A stretch of 64,000 nt of DNA from Pontibacter flavimaris (GCF_001907195.1 NZ_LVWA01000003.1:310001-374000), one strand, 5' to 3'. Counted from the first letter of the stretch, positions 1 to 8,516 are shown. A program made the numbers and translations. The notes: generated from the sequence alone by a model not told the origin.

Positions 1-1
1 T

Positions 2-1372
2 GCCGATGCCATACTTTTACGCGGCCAGGCCATGATCGACTATAGTTTCGTGAGCGGGGAGTCGGAGCCGGTGGAGAAGGTGATGGGCGAAGTGATCTAC
101 GCCGGGGGTCGGCAGGTAGGCGAGAGCGTAGAGCTGGAGGTGGTCAAAGAAGTATCGCAAGGGTATCTGACGCAACTCTGGAACGATAGCGTTTTCTCGA
201 AGGAAGAAGCGCAAAGTGTCAATACCTACGCTAACGTGGCAGGGAAGTGGTTCATCATAGTTACCATGCTGGTTGCGGCCGGTTCTTTGGTGTACTGGGT
301 GCCGCGCGATACGGAGATGGCCATGAAAGCCTTTACTTCCGTGCTGATCATTGCCTGCCCGTGTGCTTTGTCCCTGGCAACGCCGTTTGTGCATGGCCAT
401 ACCCTGCGCGTGTTCGGCCGCAATAAGTTTTACCTGAAAAACACCAGTGTCGTAGAGACACTCGCCAAAATAGACACCATCGTGTTCGATAAGACGGGCA
501 CGCTTACCGAGCCGAGTGCGGCAGAGATCAGCTATACCGGTAAAACCCTTTCAGAAGCGCAGCTGCAAAGTATAAAATCCGTGCTCAGCCACTCGACACA
601 CCCTCTAAGCCAGCGCATTTTCCAGAGCCTGCAAGGGGAGGTGGTGCCCGTGTCGCACTTTAAGGAGATTGCCGGTAAAGGGCTTGTTGGTGAAATAAAC
701 GACGCTGTTATTCGGATCGGATCCGCCTCATACTTAGGCGTTAAAGCGGATACAGGCTCAGACACGCTTAAAACAACAGTATATGTGTCTGTAGACGGCG
801 TGCTGCTGGGATACTACACGTTTTACAACGTGTACCGGAAAGGCCTGAAGCATATCCTGCACGAACTGGAAGGCAAAAAGCTGGCCGTGCTCTCTGGTGA
901 CAACGACCATGAACAGGCACGCCTGCAAGATCTGCTGGGCACCGAAGCGGAACTCAGCTTCAACCAAAGCCCGCTACAGAAGCTGGAGTACATTCAGCAG
1001 TTGAAAGACAGGCAGCATAAGGTATTAATGGTAGGAGATGGCCTGAACGATGCGGGCGCCCTGAAGCAAAGCGATGCGGGTATTGCCCTGAGCAACAGCG
1101 TTACGAATTTCTCGCCGTCCTGCGATGCCATACTTGATGCGGCTGCCTTTGATAAGCTGAGCAAGTTCCTGGGCTTCTCCAGGAAAACGATGAAGATCAT
1201 ACTTGCTACGTTTGCCGTGTCGCTGGTTTACAACGTGATCGGCCTGACCCTGGCCGTACAGGGGCTTTTCTCGCCCCTGGTGTCTGCTATCCTCATGCCC
1301 ATCAGCTCGCTCAGCGTGATCATCTTTGCCACCTTATCCGTAAAGTTTGCCGCCAAACGGGCGGGGTTGTAA
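2..1372 (+). CDS. ccoI: Cation-translocating P-type ATPase, CcoI/FixI type (5' end outside window)
   Basis: This is the C-terminal part of a P1B-type copper-transporting ATPase. The frame is already open at base 2, so the N-terminal metal-binding domain and first helices lie outside the window. Visible are the actuator-domain SGES motif, the CPC metal-site motif in a membrane helix (codons at 356-364), the DKTGT phosphorylation motif (aspartate codon 488-490), a THPLS motif in the nucleotide-binding domain, GDGLND in the P domain and two C-terminal helices. CcoI supplies copper to the CuB site of cbb3 oxidase. The next genes, ccoS and ccoNO, support that role over general copper export. The ATG at 32 lies inside the actuator domain and is not a start. 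Confidence 0.93.
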   Translation, partial: ADAILLRGQAMIDYSFVSGESEPVEKVMGEVIYAGGRQVGESVELEVVKEVSQGYLTQLWNDSVFSKEEAQSVNTYANVAGKWFIIVTMLVAAGSLVYWVPRDTEMAMKAFTSVLIIACPCALSLATPFVHGHTLRVFGRNKFYLKNTSVVETLAKIDTIVFDKTGTLTEPSAAEISYTGKTLSEAQLQSIKSVLSHSTHPLSQRIFQSLQGEVVPVSHFKEIAGKGLVGEINDAVIRIGSASYLGVKADTGSDTLKTTVYVSVDGVLLGYYTFYNVYRKGLKHILHELEGKKLAVLSGDNDHEQARLQDLLGTEAELSFNQSPLQKLEYIQQLKDRQHKVLMVGDGLNDAGALKQSDAGIALSNSVTNFSPSCDAILDAAAFDKLSKFLGFSRKTMKIILATFAVSLVYNVIGLTLAVQGLFSPLVSAILMPISSLSVIIFATLSVKFAAKRAGL

Positions 1373-1426
1373 TAATGATTAATGAATATGGAGTATTGAG
1401 TCGCGAACTGTCAGTCATGCTAAAAC

Positions 1427-1466
1427 TCATACTTTCTAACTTTTTAACCTTCTAACTTTCTAACTC
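1427..1466. repeat. Short T-rich imperfect repeats upstream of ccoS
   Basis: The 3' part of the 97-base gap between ccoI and ccoS holds several copies of TTCTAACT-like units in tandem with small variations. They may form an unstructured leader before ccoS. No function is evident. Confidence 0.45.
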
Positions 1467-1469
1467 AAC

Positions 1470-1652
1470 ATGTATATCATCTTTTTAATGATCGCGGTGA
1501 GTGTGTCGGTGGCGGCGGCTTTTCTGGTGGCTTTCCTCTGGGCAGTGCGTTCCGGCCAGTACGACGACGACTATACACCGGCCGTACGCATGCTCTTCGA
1601 CAATGAAACACCCGCAAAACCTGCCCGGAAAGACGATAAAAGCACTTCCTGA
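1470..1652 (+). CDS. ccoS: cbb3-type oxidase assembly protein CcoS
   Basis: This small protein of 60 residues has one N-terminal membrane helix (about residues 3-25) followed by a short charged tail. The tail contains a W-A-V-R-S-G-Q-Y-D-D-D pattern typical of CcoS/FixS. CcoS is needed for cofactor insertion into cbb3 oxidase. It follows ccoI and precedes the oxidase structural genes, the usual arrangement. The length is normal for the family. Confidence 0.9.
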   Translation: MYIIFLMIAVSVSVAAAFLVAFLWAVRSGQYDDDYTPAVRMLFDNETPAKPARKDDKSTS

Positions 1653-1684
1653 CAACTGCAGCTGATATCAATCACTTCTGAAAG

Positions 1685-1696
1685 TGACTTTGGTCA
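1685..1696. promoter_or_regulatory. CRP/FNR-like dyad upstream of ccoNO
   Basis: TGACTTTGGTCA is a TGAC-N4-GTCA dyad about 150 bases before the ccoN start. The following bases (TCTTTTA) are also shared with the site before ccoG at 5641-5652, so 18 of 19 positions match. Such dyads are typical of the CRP/FNR regulator superfamily, which often controls cbb3 oxidase genes. The regulator itself is not in the window. Confidence 0.55.
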
Positions 1697-1697
1697 T

Positions 1698-1754
1698 CTT
1701 TTAAAAACGCATTCCTACCCAATTTTGAAACTTGAAAAGGGGCGTTTTTTAAAG
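1698..1754. repeat. Inverted repeat in the ccoN leader
   Basis: CTTTTAAAAACGC (1698-1710) pairs with GCGTTTTTTAAAG (1742-1754), 12 of 13 positions, around a 31-base loop. It directly follows the CRP/FNR-like dyad and precedes ccoN. It could be a leader hairpin or a terminator for ccoS. The sequence alone does not decide. Confidence 0.4.
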
Positions 1755-1847
1755 CTGCCTTAGCCGCCGGGTTTCAGGGTGGCAAGTATAAAAGCAAAAA
1801 CAAAACCTGAGATACAAACACTTAAACAAAAATGGAGGACACCGCAC

Positions 1848-4037
1848 ATGTCAACTAATGTAGCCGAAGTCTTAGACAATGCACCCGACAAATTAAAGCC
1901 GAAGGGCCGGGATGCGGGAGCGACAGACACGTTTTTTTATGACAACAAGATCGTACGCGACTTTGGTATAGCCACCGTGTTCTGGGGCGTTGCCGGTATG
2001 CTGATCGGCGTGATCATCGCCTTTCAGCTGGCGAACCCGGACGTGAACATGGGCAACCAGTATACCACGTTCGGCCGCGTAAGGCCACTGCACACCAACG
2101 CCGTGGTCTTTGCCTTTGTGGGGAACGCGATCTTCATGGGGGTTTACTACTCGCTGCAACGCCTTTGTAAGGCCCGCATGTACTCCAATCTGCTCAGTAA
2201 AATACACTTCTGGGGTTGGCAAACAGTTATTGTGCTGGCTGTGATCACCCTGCCGCTTGGCATGACCTCCTCCAAGGAGTATGCCGAGCTGGAGTGGCCA
2301 ATCGACATCCTGCTTACCGTAATCTGGGTGGTATTTGGCTGGAACATGTTTGGTACGATTGCCAAGCGCCGCGAGAAGCACATGTACGTAGCCATCTGGT
2401 TCTACATTGCCACGTTCCTGACGGTGGCCGTGCTGCACATCGTAAACTCTTACGCCCTGCCGGTAAACCTTTTCAAAAGCTACTCTGGCTACGCCGGGGT
2501 GCAGGATGCGCTGGTGCAGTGGTGGTATGGCCACAACGCGGTGGCGTTCTTCCTGACTACGCCGTTCCTGGGCCTGATGTACTACTTCCTGCCTAAGGCC
2601 GCAAACCGACCGGTATACTCTTACCGCCTGTCCATCATTCACTTCTGGTCGCTGATCTTCATCTACATCTGGGCTGGTCCGCACCACTTGCTTTATACTT
2701 CCCTTCCAGACTGGGCGCAGTCATTAGGCGTTGCTTTCTCTGTGATGCTGCTTGCTCCAAGCTGGGGCGGTATGATCAACGGTCTGCTGACACTGCGCGG
2801 CGCCTGGGACAAGGTTCGCGAGGAGCCGATCCTCAAGTTCATGGTGGTGGCCATCACGGCCTACGGCATGGCTACCTTCGAGGGACCGATGCTTTCTCTG
2901 AAGAACGTAAACGCCATCGCGCACTTTACTGACTGGATCGTAGCACACGTACATGTGGGGGCGCTTGGCTGGAATGGCTTCCTGACATTTGCCATGCTAT
3001 ACTGGCTGTTCCCACGCCTTTACAAAACAGAGCTATTCTCTAAAAAAATGGCCAACGCCCACTTCTGGCTGGGCACCCTGGGCATTCTTTTTTACGCCAT
3101 CCCCATGTACTGGGCAGGCTTTACGCAAGGCCTGATGTGGAAGCAGTTCACGGCAGAAGGCACCCTGCAGTACTCTAACTTCCTGGAAACAGTGCTGCAG
3201 ATCGTGCCCATGTACTACCTGCGTGGCATCGGCGGCATCTTTTACCTAAGCGGTGTATTCCTGATGGTGTACAACCTCTACAAAACCGCCAAGTCTGGCA
3301 GCCTGGTGGCCAACGAGCGAACAGAGGCCCCAGTAATTGTGAAAGCAGAAAGCGCCAACGCCGGCCACTGGCACGCCTGGATCGAGAAGCGCCCGATGCA
3401 GATGGCTATCTGGGCAACCGTAGCCATCCTGATCGGCGGCCTGGTAGAGTTTATTCCAGCCTTCGTGATCAAGTCGAACGTGCCAACCATCGCCAGCGTG
3501 AAGCCTTATACTTCGCTGGAGCTGCAGGGCCGTGACCTCTACATCAAAGAGGGTTGCGTAAACTGCCACACCCAAATGGTACGTCCGTTTAGGTCTGAGA
3601 CAGAGCGTTACGGTGAATACTCCAAGGCAGGTGAGTTCGTGTATGACCACAACTTCCTTTGGGGCTCCAAACGTACCGGTCCGGATTTGCATAGGGTGGG
3701 AGGTAAGTATCCGCACAGCTGGCACTACCACCACATGATGGACCCAACCTCTATGTCACCGGGCTCTATCATGCCAGCTTACCCATGGTTGTTTGAGCAG
3801 GAGATTGACATGAGCACCACCCAGGCTAAACTAAAGACGCTGAAGCAGCTGGGGGTACCTTATGAGGAGGAGTACATTGCCAATGCCAACGAGGAGCTGA
3901 TGGCGCAGGCCACAGTGATTACAGGCCAACTGGCGAAGGAGGGCATCGAGGTAAGTCCGGAAACGGAGATCGTGGCCCTGATTGCCTACCTGCAGCGCCT
4001 GGGCACGGACATCAAGGTGAAGGATGAAGTGAAATAA
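1848..4037 (+). CDS. ccoNO: cbb3-type cytochrome c oxidase, fused subunits I and II (CcoN-CcoO)
   Basis: The product (729 residues) joins the catalytic haem-copper subunit CcoN to the monohaem cytochrome c subunit CcoO. The N-terminal ~480 residues carry many membrane helices and the expected histidines, including HNAVAFFLTTPF, GPHHLLYTSLPDW and IVAHVHVGALGWNG. After a linker and a helix near residues 520-550 comes the CcoO part, with CVNCHTQMVRPFRSE (C570, C573, H574) and a distal MPAYPWL methionine region. The enzyme reduces O2 with high affinity and pumps protons. I chose ATG 1848 because GGAGG lies at 1834-1838. An in-frame ATG at 1779 would add 23 residues unlike the family. Confidence 0.96.
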   Translation: MSTNVAEVLDNAPDKLKPKGRDAGATDTFFYDNKIVRDFGIATVFWGVAGMLIGVIIAFQLANPDVNMGNQYTTFGRVRPLHTNAVVFAFVGNAIFMGVYYSLQRLCKARMYSNLLSKIHFWGWQTVIVLAVITLPLGMTSSKEYAELEWPIDILLTVIWVVFGWNMFGTIAKRREKHMYVAIWFYIATFLTVAVLHIVNSYALPVNLFKSYSGYAGVQDALVQWWYGHNAVAFFLTTPFLGLMYYFLPKAANRPVYSYRLSIIHFWSLIFIYIWAGPHHLLYTSLPDWAQSLGVAFSVMLLAPSWGGMINGLLTLRGAWDKVREEPILKFMVVAITAYGMATFEGPMLSLKNVNAIAHFTDWIVAHVHVGALGWNGFLTFAMLYWLFPRLYKTELFSKKMANAHFWLGTLGILFYAIPMYWAGFTQGLMWKQFTAEGTLQYSNFLETVLQIVPMYYLRGIGGIFYLSGVFLMVYNLYKTAKSGSLVANERTEAPVIVKAESANAGHWHAWIEKRPMQMAIWATVAILIGGLVEFIPAFVIKSNVPTIASVKPYTSLELQGRDLYIKEGCVNCHTQMVRPFRSETERYGEYSKAGEFVYDHNFLWGSKRTGPDLHRVGGKYPHSWHYHHMMDPTSMSPGSIMPAYPWLFEQEIDMSTTQAKLKTLKQLGVPYEEEYIANANEELMAQATVITGQLAKEGIEVSPETEIVALIAYLQRLGTDIKVKDEVK

Positions 4038-4045
4038 AACCGAAA

Positions 4046-4126
4046 CAAGTATCACGTATCACGACACACGACTTCAGGAAAGTATATAGTCGTGATACTT
4101 GATTCGAGATACGTGATACGAGTGTC
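4046..4126. repeat. Nested inverted repeats between ccoNO and ccoQ
   Basis: The 104-base gap holds several interleaved copies of a TATCACG unit and its complement. For example CAAGTATCACG at 4046 is mirrored by CGTGATACTTG ending near 4112, and GTATCACG by CGTGATAC further right. The transcript could fold into alternative hairpins. Its position inside an operon suggests an RNA-stability or attenuation element, or a REP-like repeat. Confidence 0.5.
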
Positions 4127-4141
4127 ATAAAGTATAAAACA

Positions 4142-4339
4142 ATGTATAAGAACGTTTTGCAAGCCATAGAAGGCATCGAAATATACCCGCTCATCTCCTT
4201 CTCAATTTTCTTTCTGTTTTTCCTGGGCCTGCTGGTGTATGTTGCCTTGATGGACAAAAAGTACCTGCAGTCCATGAGCAGTATTGCCTGCGAAGACGAG
4301 AACCACGAGATCACCACTTTAGACAGCGCAAAACAATGA
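4142..4339 (+). CDS. ccoQ: cbb3-type oxidase small subunit CcoQ-like
   Basis: This is a 65-residue protein with one membrane helix (about residues 17-38, rich in Phe and Leu) and a short acidic cytoplasmic tail. Position between ccoNO and ccoP and the single-helix layout indicate the CcoQ subunit, which stabilises cbb3 oxidase. Its TGA overlaps the ccoP ATG by four bases (ATGA), so translation is probably coupled. Sequence identity to CcoQ is weak by eye, as is normal for this small family. Confidence 0.75.
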   Translation: MYKNVLQAIEGIEIYPLISFSIFFLFFLGLLVYVALMDKKYLQSMSSIACEDENHEITTLDSAKQ

Positions 4340-5544
4340 GCCCTTTAAAGAATCTGATAGCAAAAAGCGGCCTTGCCCTCGCGGCTGGCCTGCTTCTGGC
4401 AGGATCGCCAGCTGTACAGGCCCAGGATGCCGTTGCCGGTAAAGCCGTGTTTGATGCCAACTGCGCCGTTTGCCATAGCATAGACGCCAACGTGGTGGGT
4501 CCCGCCCTGAAGAACGTGCACGAGCGCCGCGGCGATGAGTGGCTGGTGAAGTTTGTCCAGAACTCGCAGGAGCTGGTGCAGGCCGGCGATAAAGACGCGG
4601 TGGAAGTTTTCGAGAAGTTTAACAAGATGCCGATGCCCGCCTTCGGCACCTCGCTCTCGGAGGACGAGATCAAGAACGTGATCGCCTATATAAAGGACGA
4701 GAGCAGCAAACCGGCAGCAGCGGCCGAGGTCGCCCCTGTGGCTGAGGCAACCGATGCTACCGCTACGCCGCCCGCAGCACAGGCAGAGGTGGATTTCCTG
4801 GACCTGCCACCGGTACTGTTGTATACGTTTTTGCTGGCGGCGCTCATCATACTTCTGACGGCGCTGGTGCTGGTCATGATGTTCCGCCTCTTCATTCCGA
4901 TGTTGGGTGAGTCGATCTACGACGAGGATTTCCGAAGCTCCTTTGCCGGCCGTGTGCTGTTCCTGCTCAAAGGCGACGCCACCGTGATGACAGGCAAGGC
5001 CAAGGACAAGATCCACTCCACCCACGACTTTGACGGTATACAGGAGTATGACAATGACCTGCCACCCTGGTGGAAAGCCCTCTTCTACGTGACCATCATT
5101 TTCGCCGTAGGGTACATGCTGCACTACCATGTGTTCAAAACTGGCGCGCTCCAAGATGAAGAGTATGAGATGGAGATGCAGGAAGCGGCTGTATTCGCAG
5201 CCAACAATGCCGATGACCCTAACGCTGTAACCGACTACGAGGTGCTGACAGAAGCTGCCGCCCTGGAGTCCGGCAAGTCGATCTACAATACGAACTGCGC
5301 GGCCTGCCACGGCACTGAGGGCCAGGGCACTGTAGGCCCTAACCTGACGGACGAGTATTGGCTGCATGGTGGCGATGTGAACGAAATCTTCAAGACCATT
5401 AAGTATGGCGTGCCGGCCAAAGGCATGGTTCCATGGCAGGGCAAGCTTACCAAAGACCAGATCCTGGAGGTATCCAGTTACATCCTGAGCCTGCAGGGCA
5501 CCAACCCGGCTAACGCCAAAGAGCCGCAGGGCGATAAAGAGTAA
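4336..5544 (+). CDS. ccoP: cbb3-type oxidase subunit III with an extra N-terminal cytochrome c domain (CcoP-like)
   Basis: The protein has 402 residues. It starts with a signal peptide ending near VQAQ (residue 30) and a cytochrome c domain with CAVCH (C43, C46, H47) and a GPAL motif. An Ala/Pro-rich linker follows, then a membrane helix near 157-182 and a conserved CcoP N-terminal stretch (HDFDGIQEYDNDLPPWW). A second helix near 253-270 precedes a second cytochrome c domain with CAACH (C321, C324, H325). Classical CcoP carries two haems after its helix. Here one haem domain sits before the helices and one after. It passes electrons to CcoNO. Confidence 0.92.
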   Translation: MSPLKNLIAKSGLALAAGLLLAGSPAVQAQDAVAGKAVFDANCAVCHSIDANVVGPALKNVHERRGDEWLVKFVQNSQELVQAGDKDAVEVFEKFNKMPMPAFGTSLSEDEIKNVIAYIKDESSKPAAAAEVAPVAEATDATATPPAAQAEVDFLDLPPVLLYTFLLAALIILLTALVLVMMFRLFIPMLGESIYDEDFRSSFAGRVLFLLKGDATVMTGKAKDKIHSTHDFDGIQEYDNDLPPWWKALFYVTIIFAVGYMLHYHVFKTGALQDEEYEMEMQEAAVFAANNADDPNAVTDYEVLTEAAALESGKSIYNTNCAACHGTEGQGTVGPNLTDEYWLHGGDVNEIFKTIKYGVPAKGMVPWQGKLTKDQILEVSSYILSLQGTNPANAKEPQGDKE

Positions 5545-5563
5545 GTATAACGCATAAGTATAG

Positions 5564-5606
5564 AAAAGCAGCAGGTACTTTGACGTCAGAAGTTCCTGCT
5601 GCTTTT
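5564..5606 (+). terminator. Hairpin terminator after ccoP
   Basis: A 17-base stem (5564-5580 with 5590-5606, one mismatch) encloses the nine-base loop TGACGTCAG and ends in CTTTTTG. It would separate the structural genes from ccoG. Confidence 0.75.
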
Positions 5607-5640
5607 TGTTTCCATTACTGATGATAATCACCCCTGTAAA

Positions 5641-5652
5641 TGACTTTTGTCA
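5641..5652. promoter_or_regulatory. CRP/FNR-like dyad upstream of ccoG
   Basis: TGACTTTTGTCA differs from the ccoN site by one base and shares the following TCTTTTA. It lies 118 bases before ccoG and is itself flanked by CCCCTG (5631-5636) and CAGGGG (5661-5666), another inverted pair. With the terminator at 5564-5606 this suggests a separate promoter for ccoG-ccoH. Confidence 0.55.
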
Positions 5653-5769
5653 TCTTTTAGCAGGGGCCAAATGCAGAATTTTGTGACAGCAGATTCAAGC
5701 AATCGCTACATTCTCATTTTCCACTTTTTATAACAGGCAGGAATAATATCCGCACAAATTACCACTGCC

Positions 5770-7173
5770 ATGGCAACTAAAGCAAAACCAACCGATGAAT
5801 TTCGGGACCACATCTCTACGGTAGATGACCAGGGGAAACGCGTTTGGGTGTACCCCCGGAAGCCGAAAGGCAAGCTGTACAATTACCGCAAGTACGTCAG
5901 CTATTTCCTGCTGGCCCTGTTGTTTGCCGGACCCTTTATCAAGATAAACGGGCTGCCGCTGCTCATGCTCAACGTGGTGGAGCGCAAGTTCGTGATTTTT
6001 GGCGTGCTGTTCTGGCCGCAGGACTTCTTTATACTTGTGGTGGCTTTCCTGGCGCTGGTGGTCTTCATTATACTTTTCACGGTCGTATACGGGCGTATCT
6101 TCTGTGGATGGGTTTGCCCCCAGACCATTTTCATGGAGATGGTCTTCCGCCGGATAGAATATGCCATTGAGGGGGACTACAGCAAGCAGCGCGCCCTGGA
6201 CAGAATGCCCTGGAACGCAGAGAAGATCCTGAAAAAGGGATCCAAGCTCACCATTTTCCTCCTGATCTCGGTTATAATCTCCAACGTTTTACTGGCCTAC
6301 ATCATCGGAGTTGATGAGCTGAAGAAGATCATCACGGACGGCCCGCTGGAGCACACGGCCGGCTTTGGCGCCATGGTGGTGTTTACCGGCATGTTCTTCT
6401 GGGTGTTTACCTGGTTCCGGGAGCAGGTCTGCACCATAGTTTGCCCCTACGGCCGCCTGCAGGGCGTGATGCAGGACAAAAAGACGGTGGTGGTCGCCTA
6501 CGACTACGGACGCGGGGAGCCGCGCGGCAAGCTGCGCAAAAACCAGGAGCGTACCGAGGGAGACTGCATCGACTGCAACCAGTGCGTGCAGGTATGCCCC
6601 ACCGGCATCGACATCCGCAACGGGGCGCAGCAGCTGGAGTGCATTAACTGCACCGCCTGCATCGACGCCTGCAACGACATCATGCGCATGATCGATAAGC
6701 CTGAGGGCCTGATCCGCTACGAGTCTGAGGAGGCGATTGAGACAGGTAAGAAATGGACGTTCTTCACCAACCGTGTGATGGGCTATACGGCGGTGCTGGT
6801 TGTACTCATGACTGCCCTTACCGCCCTGCTGCTCACCCGCGACGAGGCGGAGGCCACCATACTTCGTACCCCGGGCCAGCTGTACCAGAAAACCGAGCAG
6901 GGCCACATCAAAAACCTGTACAATATCTCTGTCATCAACAAAACCAACCACGACATGCCGCTTACCCTGAAGCTGCTGAACAAGGAAGGTTCTATAAAAG
7001 TGATTGGCAGCGAGCTTATACTTCCAGCACAGGGCATCGCCGAGGGCGTTTTCTTCACAGAGATAGCCAAAGAGCAACTCTCGGGCCTGAACTCTGAAAT
7101 CGAGATCGGGGTGTACAGTGGCGGGGAACTGATCACCACCACCGACACCAAGTTCCTGGGCCCGGCCAACTAA
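5770..7173 (+). CDS. ccoG: Cytochrome c oxidase accessory protein CcoG (polyferredoxin-like)
   Basis: This 467-residue membrane iron-sulfur protein has about five helices and a GWVCPQTIFMEMVFRRIE segment after the second. A further cysteine motif (VCTIVCPYGRLQG) and two 4Fe-4S ferredoxin motifs around residues 262-300 (CIDCNQCVQVCPTGID and CINCTACIDACND) follow. The C-terminal ~120 residues form a periplasmic Ig-like domain after a helix near 337-355. CcoG (FixG/RdxA) is a cupric reductase-type assembly factor for cbb3 oxidase. The length matches the family. It has its own likely promoter (see 5641). Confidence 0.95.
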   Translation: MATKAKPTDEFRDHISTVDDQGKRVWVYPRKPKGKLYNYRKYVSYFLLALLFAGPFIKINGLPLLMLNVVERKFVIFGVLFWPQDFFILVVAFLALVVFIILFTVVYGRIFCGWVCPQTIFMEMVFRRIEYAIEGDYSKQRALDRMPWNAEKILKKGSKLTIFLLISVIISNVLLAYIIGVDELKKIITDGPLEHTAGFGAMVVFTGMFFWVFTWFREQVCTIVCPYGRLQGVMQDKKTVVVAYDYGRGEPRGKLRKNQERTEGDCIDCNQCVQVCPTGIDIRNGAQQLECINCTACIDACNDIMRMIDKPEGLIRYESEEAIETGKKWTFFTNRVMGYTAVLVVLMTALTALLLTRDEAEATILRTPGQLYQKTEQGHIKNLYNISVINKTNHDMPLTLKLLNKEGSIKVIGSELILPAQGIAEGVFFTEIAKEQLSGLNSEIEIGVYSGGELITTTDTKFLGPAN

Positions 7174-7227
7174 GGAAGTATGAAAATTCCCCTGGTCACA
7201 GGGGCAACAACTAAAGAAGAAGACGAA

Positions 7228-7698
7228 ATGAGTACGAAAGATAAAAAGAACAGCTTCACCCTCTGGCCCTATGCCATCGTTGTGGCCATGGTGCTGTTTA
7301 TGAGTTACATTGCCATGTTTGTGTACAAGGCCATGAACCAGGACGTGGACCTGGTGAGCAAGGACTATTACGAGAAGGAGATCAAGTACCAGGACCAGAT
7401 AGACAGGGTGAAACGTACCCAGGCGCTGGGTGATGTGATAGTGGAGTACAAAGCAGGGGAGCAGACCCTGCTGCTGCAGCTGCCTGCTACCTACAGAGGC
7501 ATGAACCCAAGCGGCACGATCACGTTGTTCCGCCCTTCAGACGACAAGCTCGACAAGCAGGTTCCGCTGCAACTGGGCCGCGACCAAAGCCAGCTGCTGG
7601 AGGTGTCCGACCTGGCGAGCGGCATCTGGAAAGTGCGCGTGAGCTTTAACGCAGACAACCAAGAATATTACACAGAAAAGACCATACAAATAAAGTAG
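7228..7698 (+). CDS. ccoH: FixH/CcoH family protein
   Basis: The protein (156 residues from this start) has one membrane helix near residues 12-32 and a periplasmic domain. The KDYYEKEIKYQDQIDR segment just after the helix is characteristic of the FixH family, needed for stable cbb3 assembly. An upstream in-frame ATG at 7180, with AAGGA before it, would add 16 polar residues. I prefer 7228 because the shorter product starts close to the helix, but the choice is uncertain. It lies directly after ccoG and three bases before the next gene, so one operon is likely. Confidence 0.85.
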   Translation: MSTKDKKNSFTLWPYAIVVAMVLFMSYIAMFVYKAMNQDVDLVSKDYYEKEIKYQDQIDRVKRTQALGDVIVEYKAGEQTLLLQLPATYRGMNPSGTITLFRPSDDKLDKQVPLQLGRDQSQLLEVSDLASGIWKVRVSFNADNQEYYTEKTIQIK

Positions 7699-7700
7699 CC

Positions 7701-8432
7701 ATGATCTGGGCTGGTTTTTTATTCGGACTTTTAGGCAGTTTCCATTGCGTCGGGATGTGCGGCCCGATAGCCATGGCCTTACCATTTGGCAGGAGCAGCG
7801 GCTGGCGTTACTACGCCGGCCGGCTCCTGTACAATGGGGGGCGCCTGGTTACCTACTCCTTGCTGGGCGCACTGGCAGGTGCCTTCGGGCAATCGCTGCA
7901 AATGGCGGGGCTACAGCAAGTGGTCTCTATCGTTTCAGGGTTGCTCATACTTTTCCTGATTGTTGCCCCGGCCGCTCTTAAAGGCAGGGCCGGCAGCTTT
8001 CTGGGCACTGATAAAGCCGTTGCCTGGGTGCGGCAAAGGCTCGGCCACTTCTTCGGGCGCGATAACCTGGGCGCCCTGTTTATGGTGGGCCTGCTGAACG
8101 GGCTGCTGCCATGCGGCTTTGTGTACATTGCCCTGGCAGGTGCCATCAGTGCGCCGGGGGTGCCGGGCGCCATGCTCTACATGCTGCTGTTCGGGCTGGG
8201 CACCTTCCCGCTTATGTTCCTCGTGTCGCTATCCGGCAAGTTTATCAGCCTGAGGCTTCGTGGTAGTTTTAACCGCCTGGTGCCTTACGCCGGCATGGCG
8301 ATGGCGGTGCTGTTTATACTTCGCGGCCTAAGCCTGGGTATCCCGTACCTGAGCCCCAAGATCACTCATACCTCGCATAACACCACCGAAATAAGCTGCT
8401 GCACCAACCCAAAGCAGGCCGCCCAAAACTGA
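7701..8432 (+). CDS. Sulfite exporter TauE/SafE-like membrane protein of cbb3 operons
   Basis: The protein has 243 residues and six predicted helices. The N-terminal GLLGSFHCVGMCGP motif and the repeated-half motif LLNGLLPCGFVY mark the DsbD/SafE-like family (cytochrome c biogenesis transmembrane region). Members often sit at the end of cbb3 oxidase operons and are thought to help copper delivery or cofactor maturation. The role here is inferred from context. The cysteines in the two half-repeats could bind a metal. The tail ends in CC, which may add a metal ligand. Confidence 0.85.
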   Translation: MIWAGFLFGLLGSFHCVGMCGPIAMALPFGRSSGWRYYAGRLLYNGGRLVTYSLLGALAGAFGQSLQMAGLQQVVSIVSGLLILFLIVAPAALKGRAGSFLGTDKAVAWVRQRLGHFFGRDNLGALFMVGLLNGLLPCGFVYIALAGAISAPGVPGAMLYMLLFGLGTFPLMFLVSLSGKFISLRLRGSFNRLVPYAGMAMAVLFILRGLSLGIPYLSPKITHTSHNTTEISCCTNPKQAAQN

Positions 8433-8441
8433 CAAAAATCA
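8430..8441. promoter_or_regulatory. CRP/FNR-like dyad upstream of the universal stress protein gene
   Basis: TGACAAAAATCA reads TGATTTTTGTCA on the other strand, one base different from the ccoG site. It overlaps the stop codon of the previous gene and lies 76 bases before the usp start. It is the third member of the shared set in this cluster. Confidence 0.45.
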
Positions 8442-8516
8442 CCGGGCCCGCTGACCATGCTCAGTGCCGCAAGTATAAACCGGGGCTAACTTTACACCAG
8501 ATAAAGGACAAAAGCT

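Noticed and set aside
1779..1847. Upstream extension of ccoN
   Set aside because: ATG 1848 has a good Shine-Dalgarno at 1834-1838 and the added residues are Lys/Thr-rich and not family-like.
4345..5631. Long open frame on the minus strand across ccoP
   Set aside because: It mirrors the GC-rich codon pattern of ccoP, has no recognisable domain and no promoter or ribosome-binding site; ccoP is clearly real.
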